Shown here in pieces: positions 6,712-14,301 of a DNA stretch of 26,911 nucleotides. Below the pieces are notes generated by a model. It made no database searches and was not told the DNA's origin. It saw only the letters and a program-made list of their open reading frames with translations. Both the position numbers and the translations under genes were made by a program. The DNA is from a virus, in IMG/VR virus record IMGVR_UViG_3300030108_001515, positions 1 to 26,911 of that record; one strand, written 5' to 3'. Every line of letters begins with the position of its first letter. The first letter of the stretch is position 1.

Positions 6712-7912
6712 CTATCAACCTTTTTACTGTTAGTGCGTATTTTGAAGGGTTAGCGGTGTGATATGCCATTGCATAAGATTCGGCAATCCATTCCATTACA
6801 TTTTGACTTGCATATTGTGAAACAAAATCATTTCCAAATATTTCTTCATATAGTTTTGCATTTGTTCCTTTTTTCTTGAAACTGTTAATATAATTTATTT
6901 TCTCTGCTTGAGTTTTTCCACTTTCTTTCCAAGTTTTATTCCAATTATTTTTTCTTAATTTCATATCCTCGATATATTCAAAATACAAATCTTTTAATTT
7001 CTGTCCTTTTGCGGTTTTAACTATTATTTTTTTATTTTTTATATCTATATGTTTAAAGGATAAATTGTGGCCTAATTCGTGACTAATCACAGCTTCAAAT
7101 TTATCTCCGCCCCTAAAGTTCCAACCACTTTTAACACCTTTTTTAAGGTCATTAGAAATATTAAAATCTTTAGACACAAGTCTTGAGTTTACTATCAACC
7201 CTCCCGCTCTATTTGTAAAAGCATATGTTTTAATTGGAGTTTGTTGAACAGATACATTCCTTAAATTTAATTTAGCATTATTATCTAAATGTTTTTTTAT
7301 AGTTCTATTAATTTTATTTCTAAATTTTAAATCTATATCTTTTAGACTCGTATAATTTAATTTTAAATTACTTTTAAGCCATTTATCCGAATCTTTTGTC
7401 CTTGTATGCTTACCCGCCATATCTCGTAACGTTACATCGTAATTTTCTTTTTTTAATAAAGGTTTGTCAAGATTTTCGTCTTTATAATCAACCGGCAATA
7501 ATTTACAACGGCAATTGGTTTGGCATATGCTAAAACCTGAAGCCGGAAGTCCAATCTTTTCATAAAAGCTCATTGTCCCAATTTCGCCGTGTCTTTCTTG
7601 ACAATCAATGCAAACACTTTTATCTCCAACGGATACCCATCGAAATTCTTTTACACCGGCTTTAACAAATTCAGAATCCGAGCTTTGATTTGATGAAAAT
7701 TCAACACCGTTACGAACTGTATTCTTTATATTGTTTCTAAATGTACCAAATAATTGACCACCCCTATTAAGATCATTTAATAAAACTTCTTTAATTGCTT
7801 GATTTGTCATCCCTGAAGCTTTCATTGTGCCAATTAATTCTTGCAAAGATAAAGCAGTTTGCGAAGCGGAAGCCGATATTTTATTAGCTATTTTCAATTG
7901 CAAATCACGCAC
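6704..7912 (-). CDS. MuF-like head morphogenesis protein fused to a zinc metallopeptidase domain
   Basis: A 402-aa minor head protein. Residues about 1-140 match the MuF/SPP1 gp7 head morphogenesis domain, including C101-x2-C104 (SVCIDCQERHGE) and a C130...CRC136 cluster (ICQTNCRCKLLP). Residues about 150-402 carry the zincin motif HELGHNLSFKH (His278, Glu279, His282, with His288 in the metzincin third-ligand position) and a downstream WIAESYA with Glu378. It may be packaged and injected, or act in head maturation. Start GTG at 7912 overlaps the upstream stop. The portal-proximal order supports the head role; peptidase activity is inferred. Confidence 0.85.
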   Translation of the reverse strand: MRDLQLKIANKISASASQTALSLQELIGTMKASGMTNQAIKEVLLNDLNRGGQLFGTFRNNIKNTVRNGVEFSSNQSSDSEFVKAGVKEFRWVSVGDKSVCIDCQERHGEIGTMSFYEKIGLPASGFSICQTNCRCKLLPVDYKDENLDKPLLKKENYDVTLRDMAGKHTRTKDSDKWLKSNLKLNYTSLKDIDLKFRNKINRTIKKHLDNNAKLNLRNVSVQQTPIKTYAFTNRAGGLIVNSRLVSKDFNISNDLKKGVKSGWNFRGGDKFEAVISHELGHNLSFKHIDIKNKKIIVKTAKGQKLKDLYFEYIEDMKLRKNNWNKTWKESGKTQAEKINYINSFKKKGTNAKLYEEIFGNDFVSQYASQNVMEWIAESYAMAYHTANPSKYALTVKRLIDG

Positions 7913-8339
7913 GTTTTAATTCTCTTTCAATTTGTTCTTCAACTACTTTTAAAATATCTTTTTCTACTTTTTCCGTTATGCCAAACCATTCGCGCTTCGG
8001 AAGTCTTCCCATTCCTTCTTGATGAAATAATCCTACATCTGCCATAGTAACATTTTTCCCCGGATATCTTTGTGTTTTACCCGGATGAATTACAACCTCT
8101 TGCTTTTTCCTTGTTGCTTTTTTTACAACTAAATTTCTCATTTTACCAGTATCGACTAAAGTTTTGCCTTCTGTTTTTTTAGAAGGTTGCAGTTTGTCTT
8201 TAACTCCCATCCCCTTTTCAAGTCTTTGAAAGTGGTCTTTCTTAACTATTTGACCGGCAAGATTTAATTGTTTTGTTAAATCAAGCTTAATCTTTTTTAA
8301 ATCAAACTTTTTGTCTAATGTAAATATTTGATTAGCCAA
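7905..8339 (-). CDS. Virion morphogenesis protein, Mu gpG / tail-completion-like
   Basis: A 144-aa basic protein resembling the phage virion morphogenesis (Mu G / P2 S) family that helps join tails to heads. Visible family features are an N-terminal basic helix (KKIKLDLTKQLNLAG), the LVDTGKMRNL segment near residue 61, the GLFHQEG turn and the conserved LPKREWFGIT before a final helix. The start appears to be TTG at 8339, overlapping the previous stop. It lies between portal and MuF-like genes, its normal place in Mu-like head modules. Confidence 0.78.
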   Translation of the reverse strand: MANQIFTLDKKFDLKKIKLDLTKQLNLAGQIVKKDHFQRLEKGMGVKDKLQPSKKTEGKTLVDTGKMRNLVVKKATRKKQEVVIHPGKTQRYPGKNVTMADVGLFHQEGMGRLPKREWFGITEKVEKDILKVVEEQIERELKRA

Positions 8340-8565
8340 TTGTTTTCAATATCCTTTTTGCAAATTTTTGCCCTTGTTTAGCACCTTTTTCTATTTCGTC
8401 AATATGTTCATTTAAGAACGCTAATCCAAGTGACAATAAATATCCTTCCGTATCTTTCAATAATTCGTCTATATCAATCGATGGTAATATGTTTTCTGCG
8501 TTTTTAATTACTTCCTCTTGTATTTCATCAATCTCAGCAATGTGATTAAGTACCAATTGTGCCAA
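8332..8565 (-). CDS. Small acidic helical protein between portal and neck genes (77 aa)
   Basis: A 77-aa protein, predicted mostly helical (residues 8-40 acidic, 40-77 with a basic end KFAKRILKTIG). It starts with TTG at 8565 inside the portal gene's 3' end and overlaps the next gene by 8 bp. There is no membrane segment or known motif. Its position suggests an accessory of head-tail joining. Function unknown. Confidence 0.68.
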   Translation of the reverse strand: MAQLVLNHIAEIDEIQEEVIKNAENILPSIDIDELLKDTEGYLLSLGLAFLNEHIDEIEKGAKQGQKFAKRILKTIG

Positions 8566-9874
8566 GTCTTCTTAATCCTTCAAATTGTGGTTGTTCTACT
8601 TGTTGTTCTTCTTCTCTATTTTCATCAACACGAGCAATCAATGCTTGTAAATCTTCTTCGCTTATATCAGGATTAAAATATCTTATTAGATCGGTTCTAT
8701 CAATCAATCCCTTTTCAAGCATAAACTCAAGGCGTTTAAATTCTTTTTCTTGGTCAAGTGGGTATTCTACTTCCGCAAAGTCAACATAATAATTTTCGCC
8801 CATATCTTTACCCGTATGAACACGAATAATTTGACGATCAACTTCATATCTTTCACTTTCCCAGTCTTTCCATTTAGGGATATCACTTTGACGCGATTCA
8901 AGGTTTTCCATTTCCATCAAACGCAATGCGGTTCCACTTGGTGCGTTGCCTGATTCATCCCATTTAATTCTTAAATGATTATTGATAGCCGTTTGATTTG
9001 CAAAGCTTTTAGAAACCTCAATCATTTGGAGAAGGTTTGCCGGGGAACTTACAAAAGAGAACGAACTTTCAGGCGGCATCAATAAAACGCGGTCAATACC
9101 AAGCTTCATATGCGTTGCTTCATCGATACCGGTTGCAACGGGTTGACCAAACGCAAAACGTGTGGCAAGTGCAATCTCAGTATTGACAATACCTATTTGA
9201 ACGGCTGCGCGAACTACGTCGTGCGCTGCACTTGTGTATTCTGCAAATGTTACGGGTAATATTCCATATGGATTGCGGTCATTCTCTGTAACACTTATCT
9301 TGCGTCCGGCTTGGTCATATTTAAAATGTTTGCCTTCTATGCCGTCCCTATCGACTGACCAATAAACGAATATTCTGTTATTATTGTAGTCGCGACCTAC
9401 TTCATACGATACCGCGAACGGTTCTGATTCGCCATCCTTGTAATATCTTTTAAAGAATGGAATAAGATCATATTGAACCTTATTATTTACCCACTTAGAG
9501 CGAAAACCCATACAACCGGTCAACCAAGTTGTTTCGGTGTATTCTTGTGACTTAGAATCCAAGTGGTGTGTCAATGCAAGATATTCTTGCGCTTGTTCGC
9601 CGTTTATCATTCTTTTAGGCGGTTTCTTGTATAACATTTGACGCGCCCTAGCAAAGCGTGGAACAACCTTTTGCGGGAATACCGGTACTTGATTTAATGT
9701 GGAAGGGGAAAAGTATTGTTCAATATGTTGGTCAACGTTATCGTGATAGTAAAAATCTAAAGCGGTCGCCCTTTCTGCGTCTTCCTCCGCTTGAAGTCCA
9801 TTATGTGCTTGTCTTATCGACTCAAGAACAAGTTGTTCCGAATGGTCGGGAAGTACTACGTCATTAACTGTCAT
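8546..9874 (-). CDS. Portal protein
   Basis: A 442-aa portal subunit that forms the dodecameric DNA channel at the head vertex. The order terminase-portal-neck-MuF supports this, as does the motif SGTALRLMEMENLE near residue 313, typical of SPP1 gp6/HK97-like portals (stem region). Long amphipathic helices follow (EVDRQIIRVHTGK, LDQEKEFKRLEFMLEKGLI) and a C-terminal acidic tail with EEEQQVEQPQ. Length matches compact siphovirus portals. The ATG at 9874 overlaps the small membrane gene upstream. Confidence 0.9.
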   Translation of the reverse strand: MTVNDVVLPDHSEQLVLESIRQAHNGLQAEEDAERATALDFYYHDNVDQHIEQYFSPSTLNQVPVFPQKVVPRFARARQMLYKKPPKRMINGEQAQEYLALTHHLDSKSQEYTETTWLTGCMGFRSKWVNNKVQYDLIPFFKRYYKDGESEPFAVSYEVGRDYNNNRIFVYWSVDRDGIEGKHFKYDQAGRKISVTENDRNPYGILPVTFAEYTSAAHDVVRAAVQIGIVNTEIALATRFAFGQPVATGIDEATHMKLGIDRVLLMPPESSFSFVSSPANLLQMIEVSKSFANQTAINNHLRIKWDESGNAPSGTALRLMEMENLESRQSDIPKWKDWESERYEVDRQIIRVHTGKDMGENYYVDFAEVEYPLDQEKEFKRLEFMLEKGLIDRTDLIRYFNPDISEEDLQALIARVDENREEEQQVEQPQFEGLRRLGTIGT

Positions 9875-10019
9875 AAAAAGTCCATTGATTTTGTTTAGTG
9901 TAATTAGTCGCCAAAAATTCTTTTATATCGCTATGATGTTTTTTTTCTACGTGTTTTCCGTAAAAATACAAGAACGCAAATATTGCGTTAAAAGCCAACG
10001 ACATACCCAAGATGAACAT
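9864..10019 (-). CDS. Small membrane protein between terminase and portal (51 aa)
   Basis: A 51-codon gene beginning at a TAATG overlap with the terminase stop and ending 11 bp inside the portal start. Residues 2-20 are hydrophobic (MFILGMSLAFNAIFAFLYFY), followed by a basic, His-rich tail (GKHVEKKHHSD). This looks like a single-pass membrane protein with the tail in the cytoplasm. Its role is unknown; anchoring packaging complexes or an exclusion role are possible. The tight coupling on both sides supports it. Confidence 0.75.
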   Translation of the reverse strand: MFILGMSLAFNAIFAFLYFYGKHVEKKHHSDIKEFLATNYTKQNQWTFYDS

Positions 10020-11236
10020 TACCACGACTTTGACACCATTACGCGTCTACGAACCGGATACAAGCGATTTATGGCATATCCTAGCGCGTCACTTGCGTGG
10101 GTTTGTTCTTTGTCTGAAGTTTTATCAATATCATTGCCCTTCCAAACGTTTCGTTCTAAGTCCATAATAAGATTCGGACAATTCTCACAACTAAAGTTTC
10201 CTTCACGTATTAATTTATTAACTGCGTTAACACGATCTTTGACCGGAGGGTTTGCTTTTGGTGCTGATATTGTAAATCCGTAACTGCGAACGATAGCGTG
10301 GTCGCTCTGCACACTTGAAGAACGTCTTGCGCTTCCTGAACTATCCGGATAACATACAGATTGCGGATACTTCTTGGACAATACTTCCATCATATCATAA
10401 GTATTGGCGTTCTTTAATCTGACCTCATCAAATACGTGAATCCATCCGTTGCCCCTATAAAAGATTATAGAGGTTAGGGCGTCGACATTATAGTCCATAG
10501 CGATTCCAATCTCTAAACCGGATTCCTTTAGATCAGGACGTTCGATAACGTGTTGTTCTCTGTCAAACTCTTTATATACGCGCCCTTGTGTTAAGTTAAC
10601 AAACTTACCGTGAACGTATGCGTCAATCTGTTCTTGACTGTATGCTTTTAATAAACTTTGTTTATATTCATCTGATAAGTGAGGATTATCAAGCGTAGAA
10701 GCGTTTACAATACCAATATCCATCGATTGGTCGTTTGCAAGTGCAAAACCCCAATTCAATTGTTCAGGTGTTCCGGTCAAAAAGATTTGGGTTTTAACTG
10801 CGTCCGGATGTCTAACACGCGCAATCATTTGATTAAAGACCTCGCGCTTTTGGATGAATGGTTCGTCAATAACAGAGTACGCGATATTCGATCCTCGCAA
10901 TGAATCCGGCTTGTCACCTGAACCAAACCACAAAACGCCATTCCAATTGTGGAATATGAATTCGCTTCGTTGTTGATTGTATGTGTAATTGATTGAAGCA
11001 CGATTACATATATCTTTCAACGTTTCGATTATCGTTTTCGTGGCGAGTTGATGTGACGGCGATATATACATTCCCGGAATTGGTGCATTTAAATAGCTCA
11101 TTTGGATGCACTTTAGCGCTCCAATGTACGTCTTGCCCGAACCATAGCCACCGATCAGAAGAACAATCCGATTCTCTAAATCCCAAAACTTCCGTTGATG
11201 TTTTAGCATATTGTCTTTTTTTATTCGGAATATCAC
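10019..11236 (-). CDS. terL: Terminase large subunit
   Basis: A 405-aa packaging motor with ATPase and nuclease domains. Walker A is GGYGSGKT (residues 29-36), Walker B is SVIDEP (121-126) and the coupling motif is FLTGTP (152-157). The C-terminal RNase H-like nuclease has candidate metal ligands Asp248 (AMDYN), Asp298 (YPDSSG) and Asp383 (HASDALGYA). The start is GTG at 11236, overlapping the small subunit's TGA; an internal ATG nine codons later is an alternative. It likely packages by a headful mechanism, in line with a circularly permuted genome. Confidence 0.96.
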   Translation of the reverse strand: MIFRIKKDNMLKHQRKFWDLENRIVLLIGGYGSGKTYIGALKCIQMSYLNAPIPGMYISPSHQLATKTIIETLKDICNRASINYTYNQQRSEFIFHNWNGVLWFGSGDKPDSLRGSNIAYSVIDEPFIQKREVFNQMIARVRHPDAVKTQIFLTGTPEQLNWGFALANDQSMDIGIVNASTLDNPHLSDEYKQSLLKAYSQEQIDAYVHGKFVNLTQGRVYKEFDREQHVIERPDLKESGLEIGIAMDYNVDALTSIIFYRGNGWIHVFDEVRLKNANTYDMMEVLSKKYPQSVCYPDSSGSARRSSSVQSDHAIVRSYGFTISAPKANPPVKDRVNAVNKLIREGNFSCENCPNLIMDLERNVWKGNDIDKTSDKEQTHASDALGYAINRLYPVRRRVMVSKSW

Positions 11237-11535
11237 TCAATTATAATTTCATCCTTTGTAATATGTTGTTCAACTCTTTCAAGTGCTTTGCCTTCTGTTC
11301 TATCAGCTATAAACTGAACCGCCCAAGACTTACCTTCCAAAGCGTATTGAAATACGCGATGCATTACTACATCTAGCTTGGTCAATCCGTTTGTGCTTCC
11401 TTCTTCTTCGCCAATCTTGCGTAATATGTCCGGAATTGATTGACTGCCTTTGGGCCTACCTTTACCAACTGAAGCGGTGTTTCCCGCTACAAATTGTCCT
11501 TTACTATTCCGATTACCTCCGTTTTCAATCGGCAT
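11233..11535 (-). CDS. terS: Terminase small subunit-like protein, DUF5681 type
   Basis: A 100-aa protein with the N-terminal signature NSKGQFVAGNTASVGKGRPKG of DUF5681, a domain often found directly upstream of phage large terminases. The remainder is helical (LDVVMHRVFQYALEGKSWAVQF), consistent with DNA recognition and oligomerisation. It overlaps the methyltransferase gene upstream (ATG inside the last codons) and the large subunit downstream. The terminase role is inferred from position and family. Confidence 0.82.
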   Translation of the reverse strand: MPIENGGNRNSKGQFVAGNTASVGKGRPKGSQSIPDILRKIGEEEGSTNGLTKLDVVMHRVFQYALEGKSWAVQFIADRTEGKALERVEQHITKDEIIIE

Positions 11536-12715
11536 TTTTAATTCTTTCTGCTTTGTTTCCGGTGTATTCTTCCCAGCGCTTTACAATCACATCGCAATAA
11601 TGTGTATCAATTTCCATTCCATAACATTTACGATTAGTCTTTTCACAAGCAATTAACGTTGAACCAGAGCCTAGAAATGGGTCAAGTATATTTAAAGCAT
11701 CAGGTAATAGCTTGAAACATTCTATAGATAATATTATTGGCTTTTGTGTTGGATGAACTCTTTTGTCTTTGTGTTCACTTGCCTTTAACAATCCTTGCCA
11801 TCTATGTCTAACAATTCTTGCGGGTTTGTCTTGATTTGTCCAGGCCATCTCAATATCAGAGAAATTTTTTGTAGTTCCTTCAACCCCATCTATCTTATCC
11901 CAAACAATCCATCCTCTACTATTAGGCAACTTATCTGCAAAATGATTTGACCCCCAAATGCAATAATTTTCTGATAATCCTAATAAATGAGTAGGGTCAT
12001 AATATTTTTCATCTCCAATAATAGGGTTATATTTGTTTGCTTTTATAAAATTTTTATTTCCTTTTTTTAAATTTTTCTTCCCACCAAAAGCACCACCCCC
12101 ACCTATTTGATTGTTTTGAACTACACTTATGCCGTAAGGAGGGTCAGTAAACACCATATCAGCCTTCTGACCATCCATCAAGCGTTCAACATTTTCCTTT
12201 TTTGTTGCATCGCCACATAATAAACGATGTTCGCCTAATATCCATAAGTCGCCCGGTTGCGTAATTGATTCTTCAACTTTCGGAACTTCGTCATCTTCAA
12301 TAAGTCCATTGACTTGTTCAGGCTCTTTAAATTGTAATTCATCCTCATTGAATCCCCAATCAATCAATTCCCCAACGTCAAAATGGTTGGCTAACGCGTC
12401 CCAATCCCATTGACCAGTATTTTTATTTAATCTAACATTTAATTCTTTTTCCTTTTCTGGTGTTAAATCAACCTCTACACAAGGAACGTTTTCATATCCT
12501 AATTCTTTTGCAACTTTTAGTCTTTGATGACCACCAACTAATATATTCTTTCGTTCTTTGTTTGTGTTAACAATCAACGGATCAACAAAGCCAAAGCGTT
12601 TAATTGAATCTTTTAAGTCTTGATGTTGGTCTTTAGTAAGTTCGCGCGGATTGTATTCTGCAAATATTAAATTATTTACGTCATATTGCTTGGTTGTGAG
12701 TTGACCGTTTGGCAT
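11525..12715 (-). CDS. ParB-like nuclease domain fused to DNA adenine/cytosine methyltransferase
   Basis: A 396-aa two-domain protein. Residues about 8-95 form a ParB/sulfiredoxin-like domain with the GGHQRLKVAKELG box (61-73). Residues about 155-390 are a beta-class N6-adenine/N4-cytosine methyltransferase: DPPYG (191-195, catalytic), then HPTQKP (321-326) and the cofactor loop DPFLGSGST (345-353). The glycine/lysine-rich stretch near 205-222 may be a target-recognition loop. It may protect phage DNA from host restriction or mark packaging sites; it sits directly before the terminase genes. The ATG is in a TAATG overlap. Confidence 0.94.
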   Translation of the reverse strand: MPNGQLTTKQYDVNNLIFAEYNPRELTKDQHQDLKDSIKRFGFVDPLIVNTNKERKNILVGGHQRLKVAKELGYENVPCVEVDLTPEKEKELNVRLNKNTGQWDWDALANHFDVGELIDWGFNEDELQFKEPEQVNGLIEDDEVPKVEESITQPGDLWILGEHRLLCGDATKKENVERLMDGQKADMVFTDPPYGISVVQNNQIGGGGAFGGKKNLKKGNKNFIKANKYNPIIGDEKYYDPTHLLGLSENYCIWGSNHFADKLPNSRGWIVWDKIDGVEGTTKNFSDIEMAWTNQDKPARIVRHRWQGLLKASEHKDKRVHPTQKPIILSIECFKLLPDALNILDPFLGSGSTLIACEKTNRKCYGMEIDTHYCDVIVKRWEEYTGNKAERIKNAD

Positions 12716-12894
12716 TATTTACCAATAATTCTTTGTGCTATTCGATGCGATTGAGCAAAAGTTTTGCCTTTGCGCATTTCAGTTGCCATCTTTGACAAGT
12801 GTCTTTTTGTATGGTGTACCATATGTGATCGCATTTGTTGCCTTTGCCTTGCGGTCAACCCGTTTAAATTGATTCCTGTTAGATTACGAGCCAA
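12715..12894 (-). CDS. Small His/Arg-rich phage protein (59 aa, TTG start)
   Basis: A 59-codon gene reading (M)ARNLTGINLNGLTARQRQQ, then a basic His-rich part (HMVHHTKRHL) and KGKTFAQSHRIAQRIIGK. It starts at TTG 12894 with an AAAGGAT upstream and ends in a TAATG overlap with the methyltransferase gene. A similar LTARQ...HHTxxHL...GKTFxxAH pattern recurs, as I recall, in short proteins of other aquatic phages. Function unknown; a nucleic-acid-binding accessory is likely given its charge. Confidence 0.75.
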   Translation of the reverse strand: MARNLTGINLNGLTARQRQQMRSHMVHHTKRHLSKMATEMRKGKTFAQSHRIAQRIIGK

Positions 12895-12897
12895 AAA

Positions 12898-13002
12898 TTA
12901 CATCCTTTTGATAGTGTTCTTTTTACCCGCTTTAATTTTCATTTTATTTTTTTTCTTCTTTTTCTTTGGTTTTAATTTACTCATTCCGTAATGACTTGGC
13001 AT
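12898..13002 (-). CDS. Very small lysine-rich protein (34 aa)
   Basis: A 34-codon gene with an AAGGAG site and ATG directly after the upstream stop (TAA-ATG). It begins MPSHYGMSKLKPKK and runs into a block of eleven Lys in sixteen residues. Small proteins of this MPxHYG...KKKK type recur in phage late regions. It may be a DNA-condensing or virion-internal peptide. Strong Shine-Dalgarno spacing supports it as real; function is inferred only from charge. Confidence 0.72.
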   Translation of the reverse strand: MPSHYGMSKLKPKKKKKKNKMKIKAGKKNTIKRM

Positions 13003-13263
13003 TTATTTTCTCCTTCTTCGTTTTAAAGCTGCACGTCTTATGTCCGTGTCGTGTTTTCTAGTTCCTCGAATCATTGAATTGACTCTTGCCATTGCCCAAG
13101 TTGACATTGTAGCACCGCTTCTCGAACCCGCCCCAAGAAATGCACCTTGACCACGACGGTACGATTTCTTCAAGTCTGTCAGGTTGAACAACTTAGATTT
13201 CTTAGCTTTTGCGCGTAATGATTTAACAACGGTTGCGCTTAATGGTTTACGCTTTACTGCCAA
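13003..13263 (-). CDS. Small basic phage protein with RRRRK tail (86 aa)
   Basis: An 86-aa very basic protein (about one third Lys+Arg). Residues 1-35 are helical (SATVVKSLRAKAKKSK), followed by a Gly-rich turn (GQGAFLGAGSRSGATMSTWAMARVNSMI) and a KRRRRK end. The TTG at 13263, eight bases after AAAGGA, overlaps the previous gene. It belongs to a run of five small, mostly basic genes ahead of the methyltransferase. Nucleic-acid binding is likely, but the family is not certain. Confidence 0.72.
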   Translation of the reverse strand: MAVKRKPLSATVVKSLRAKAKKSKLFNLTDLKKSYRRGQGAFLGAGSRSGATMSTWAMARVNSMIRGTRKHDTDIRRAALKRRRRK

Positions 13264-13438
13264 GTTTAATCCTTTTATTAATTAATGATCTTGGAACTCT
13301 TTTGCCTTCCTTGTAAAGTTTTGATATCTGTTTTATTATTCGCGCAAGTTCTGCACGTTTTGCACCTTTTACCCCTGATAAATATTTTTTTGGTAGTCCG
13401 GTTCTTTTGTCTTTGATTGCTTTGCGTACTTTAGCCAT
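13247..13438 (-). CDS. Small basic protein, DUF5824-like (63 aa)
   Basis: A 63-aa basic protein with the pattern TGLPKKYLSGVKGAKRAELAR (residues about 13-33) and IKQISKLYKEGKRVPRSLINKR, which recalls the DUF5824 small viral proteins. The function of that family is unknown. It starts with ATG and overlaps both neighbours by 8-17 bp, so it is part of the coupled basic-protein cluster. The family link is from memory and should be taken as tentative. Confidence 0.7.
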   Translation of the reverse strand: MAKVRKAIKDKRTGLPKKYLSGVKGAKRAELARIIKQISKLYKEGKRVPRSLINKRIKLGSKA

Positions 13439-13739
13439 TTGATTTCTTTAATACTGATTGCGCCCAACGACGACCGGCGTTTCCTCCCCATAGTCCCCAA
13501 GCTATTGATGCACGACTTTTAGGATCGCGTCTATTTCTACGCTCTGCGGGTGTATCGTGACGAGCGAAAAAGCTTGTCATTCTTCTAACGGTTGCAAGTG
13601 GTATGTTCTTTCCTGATGATAGATCGCGTCCACGTGCCACACCGACCGCAGTTCCGCCCTTGCGTGACTTTGAAACCTCGCGCCTTGTTTGTAATGCCGT
13701 ACGTGCCGCCCTTCTAACTGATAATGGAGGAATTGGCAT
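13431..13739 (-). CDS. Small basic protein with GLWGG-GRRWA motif (102 aa)
   Basis: A 102-aa basic protein. Residues about 25-65 include GGTAVGVARGRDLSSGKNI and RRMTSFFARHDTP; the C-terminal part is SRASIAWGLWGGNAGRRWAQS. The same motif set occurs, as I recall, in many phage genomes, alone or fused to head-maturation proteases. It is the first gene after the early/late gap and thus the likely start of the late operon. Function unknown; a head-associated role is possible. Confidence 0.75.
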   Translation of the reverse strand: MPIPPLSVRRAARTALQTRREVSKSRKGGTAVGVARGRDLSSGKNIPLATVRRMTSFFARHDTPAERRNRRDPKSRASIAWGLWGGNAGRRWAQSVLKKSNG

Positions 13740-13752
13740 ATTTAAAATATCC

Positions 13753-13762
13753 TAACCGGTTA
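13753..13762. promoter_or_regulatory. 10-bp perfect palindrome before the first late gene
   Basis: TAACCGGTTA is a perfect palindrome 14 bp upstream of the start of the 102-aa gene, downstream of the candidate late promoter. It could be an operator for a dimeric regulator. Chance occurrence is possible in so short a site. Confidence 0.3.
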
Positions 13763-13813
13763 AGATTATTTTTTTGTTTTTCTGTCTACCGCCTTCGCCT
13801 TGTATGTTTTGCC

Positions 13814-13841
13814 ATAATAGCGGGTAGGGAAACAAATTCAA
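13814..13841 (-). promoter_or_regulatory. Candidate sigma70-like late promoter
   Basis: Reading the minus strand, TTGAAT (13841-13836) and TATTAT (13819-13814) are separated by 16 bp, matching 4/6 and 5/6 of the sigma70 boxes. It is located in the 134-bp gap between the regulator gene and the first late gene, where a late promoter is expected. AT-rich DNA yields such matches by chance, so this is a candidate only. Confidence 0.4.
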
Positions 13842-13844
13842 CCC

Positions 13845-13863
13845 TTCACCCTATTGGGGTAAA
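13845..13863 (-). other. Hairpin at the early/late boundary
   Basis: On the transcribed strand UUUACCC-CAAUA-GGGUGAA folds into a 7-bp stem with one G-U pair, 11 bp after the stop of the sigma-like gene. No U-tract follows, so it is a weak terminator or attenuator at best. It lies immediately upstream of the -35 box of the candidate late promoter. Confidence 0.35.
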
Positions 13864-13873
13864 AGTTTAAAGA

Positions 13874-14179
13874 TTATGGATTGAAATGACGTGTTTTTTT
13901 ACAAGCTTGATAAAAGTTTGTTTTGATTGTGCTTACGCTTTTGCCTTGAAGTTCAGCAATTCCAACAAATGAAAATCCTTGCACTATCCTCATAAAAACA
14001 ATCTTTTTTTGAATATCCGTCATATTTTGCCACCATTCACAAGTCCATTTAGCAAACTTTCTTTCGTCCTTGTCAAGGTTGTCATAAAACTGATTGTGTT
14101 CCATAACCTCCTTGACCACGTTTAGTCTTTTTATGGCAATTTTTGCCAAATCTGCGGATTCTTCGTCGTAACCTTGCAT
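13874..14179 (-). CDS. Sigma-70 region-4-like regulator, probable late-gene activator
   Basis: A 101-aa protein whose C-terminal half (WWQNMTDIQKKIVFMRIVQG, then FSFVGIAELQGKSVSTIKTN) is a helix-turn-helix of the sigma-70 region 4 type: a 'xxQxxVxxxRxxxGxSFxxIAxxxGxSxxTIKxxxxxAxxK' pattern. The N-terminal half is helical and acidic. The start is the ATG at 14179, in TAATG overlap with the membrane gene upstream; a longer frame exists but would cover that gene. As the last gene before the late block, it likely activates late transcription like the phage ArpU/RinA-type regulators. Role inferred from motif and position. Confidence 0.78.
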   Translation of the reverse strand: MQGYDEESADLAKIAIKRLNVVKEVMEHNQFYDNLDKDERKFAKWTCEWWQNMTDIQKKIVFMRIVQGFSFVGIAELQGKSVSTIKTNFYQACKKTRHFNP

Positions 14180-14301
14180 TATTTTATTGATTGTAATATC
14201 ACTTTTACTAATACCAAGACACCGATCAAACCGATCCAAAGCATTATGAGTCCAAAACCCATCTTGAATATAAAGTTTGCGATATCTAATAAAATACCCA
14301 T
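14179..14301 (-). CDS. Tiny membrane protein (40 aa)
   Basis: A 40-codon gene linked to both neighbours by TAATG overlaps. Nearly the whole chain is hydrophobic (MGILLDIANFIFKMGFGLIM, then LWIGLIGVLVLVKVILQSIK), giving one long or two short membrane segments with a Lys-containing end. It resembles early phage membrane peptides that alter host envelope physiology or exclude other phages; nothing sequence-specific confirms this. Coupling and the membrane-like composition argue against a chance frame. Confidence 0.75.
   Translation of the reverse strand: MGILLDIANFIFKMGFGLIMLWIGLIGVLVLVKVILQSIK

Noticed and set aside
9885-10283. A 132-codon plus-strand open frame opposite terminase/portal
   Set aside because: It lies antisense to terminase and the small membrane gene, has no ribosome site and low-complexity, Phe/Ser-rich content; a shadow frame.
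10993-11376. A 127-codon plus-strand open frame opposite the terminase genes
   Set aside because: Antisense to two well-supported genes, no ribosome site, unusual Cys/Ser-rich product.
13784-13813. A 9-residue basic open frame (MAKHTRRRR)
   Set aside because: No ribosome site, very short, overlaps the candidate promoter -10; likely chance.
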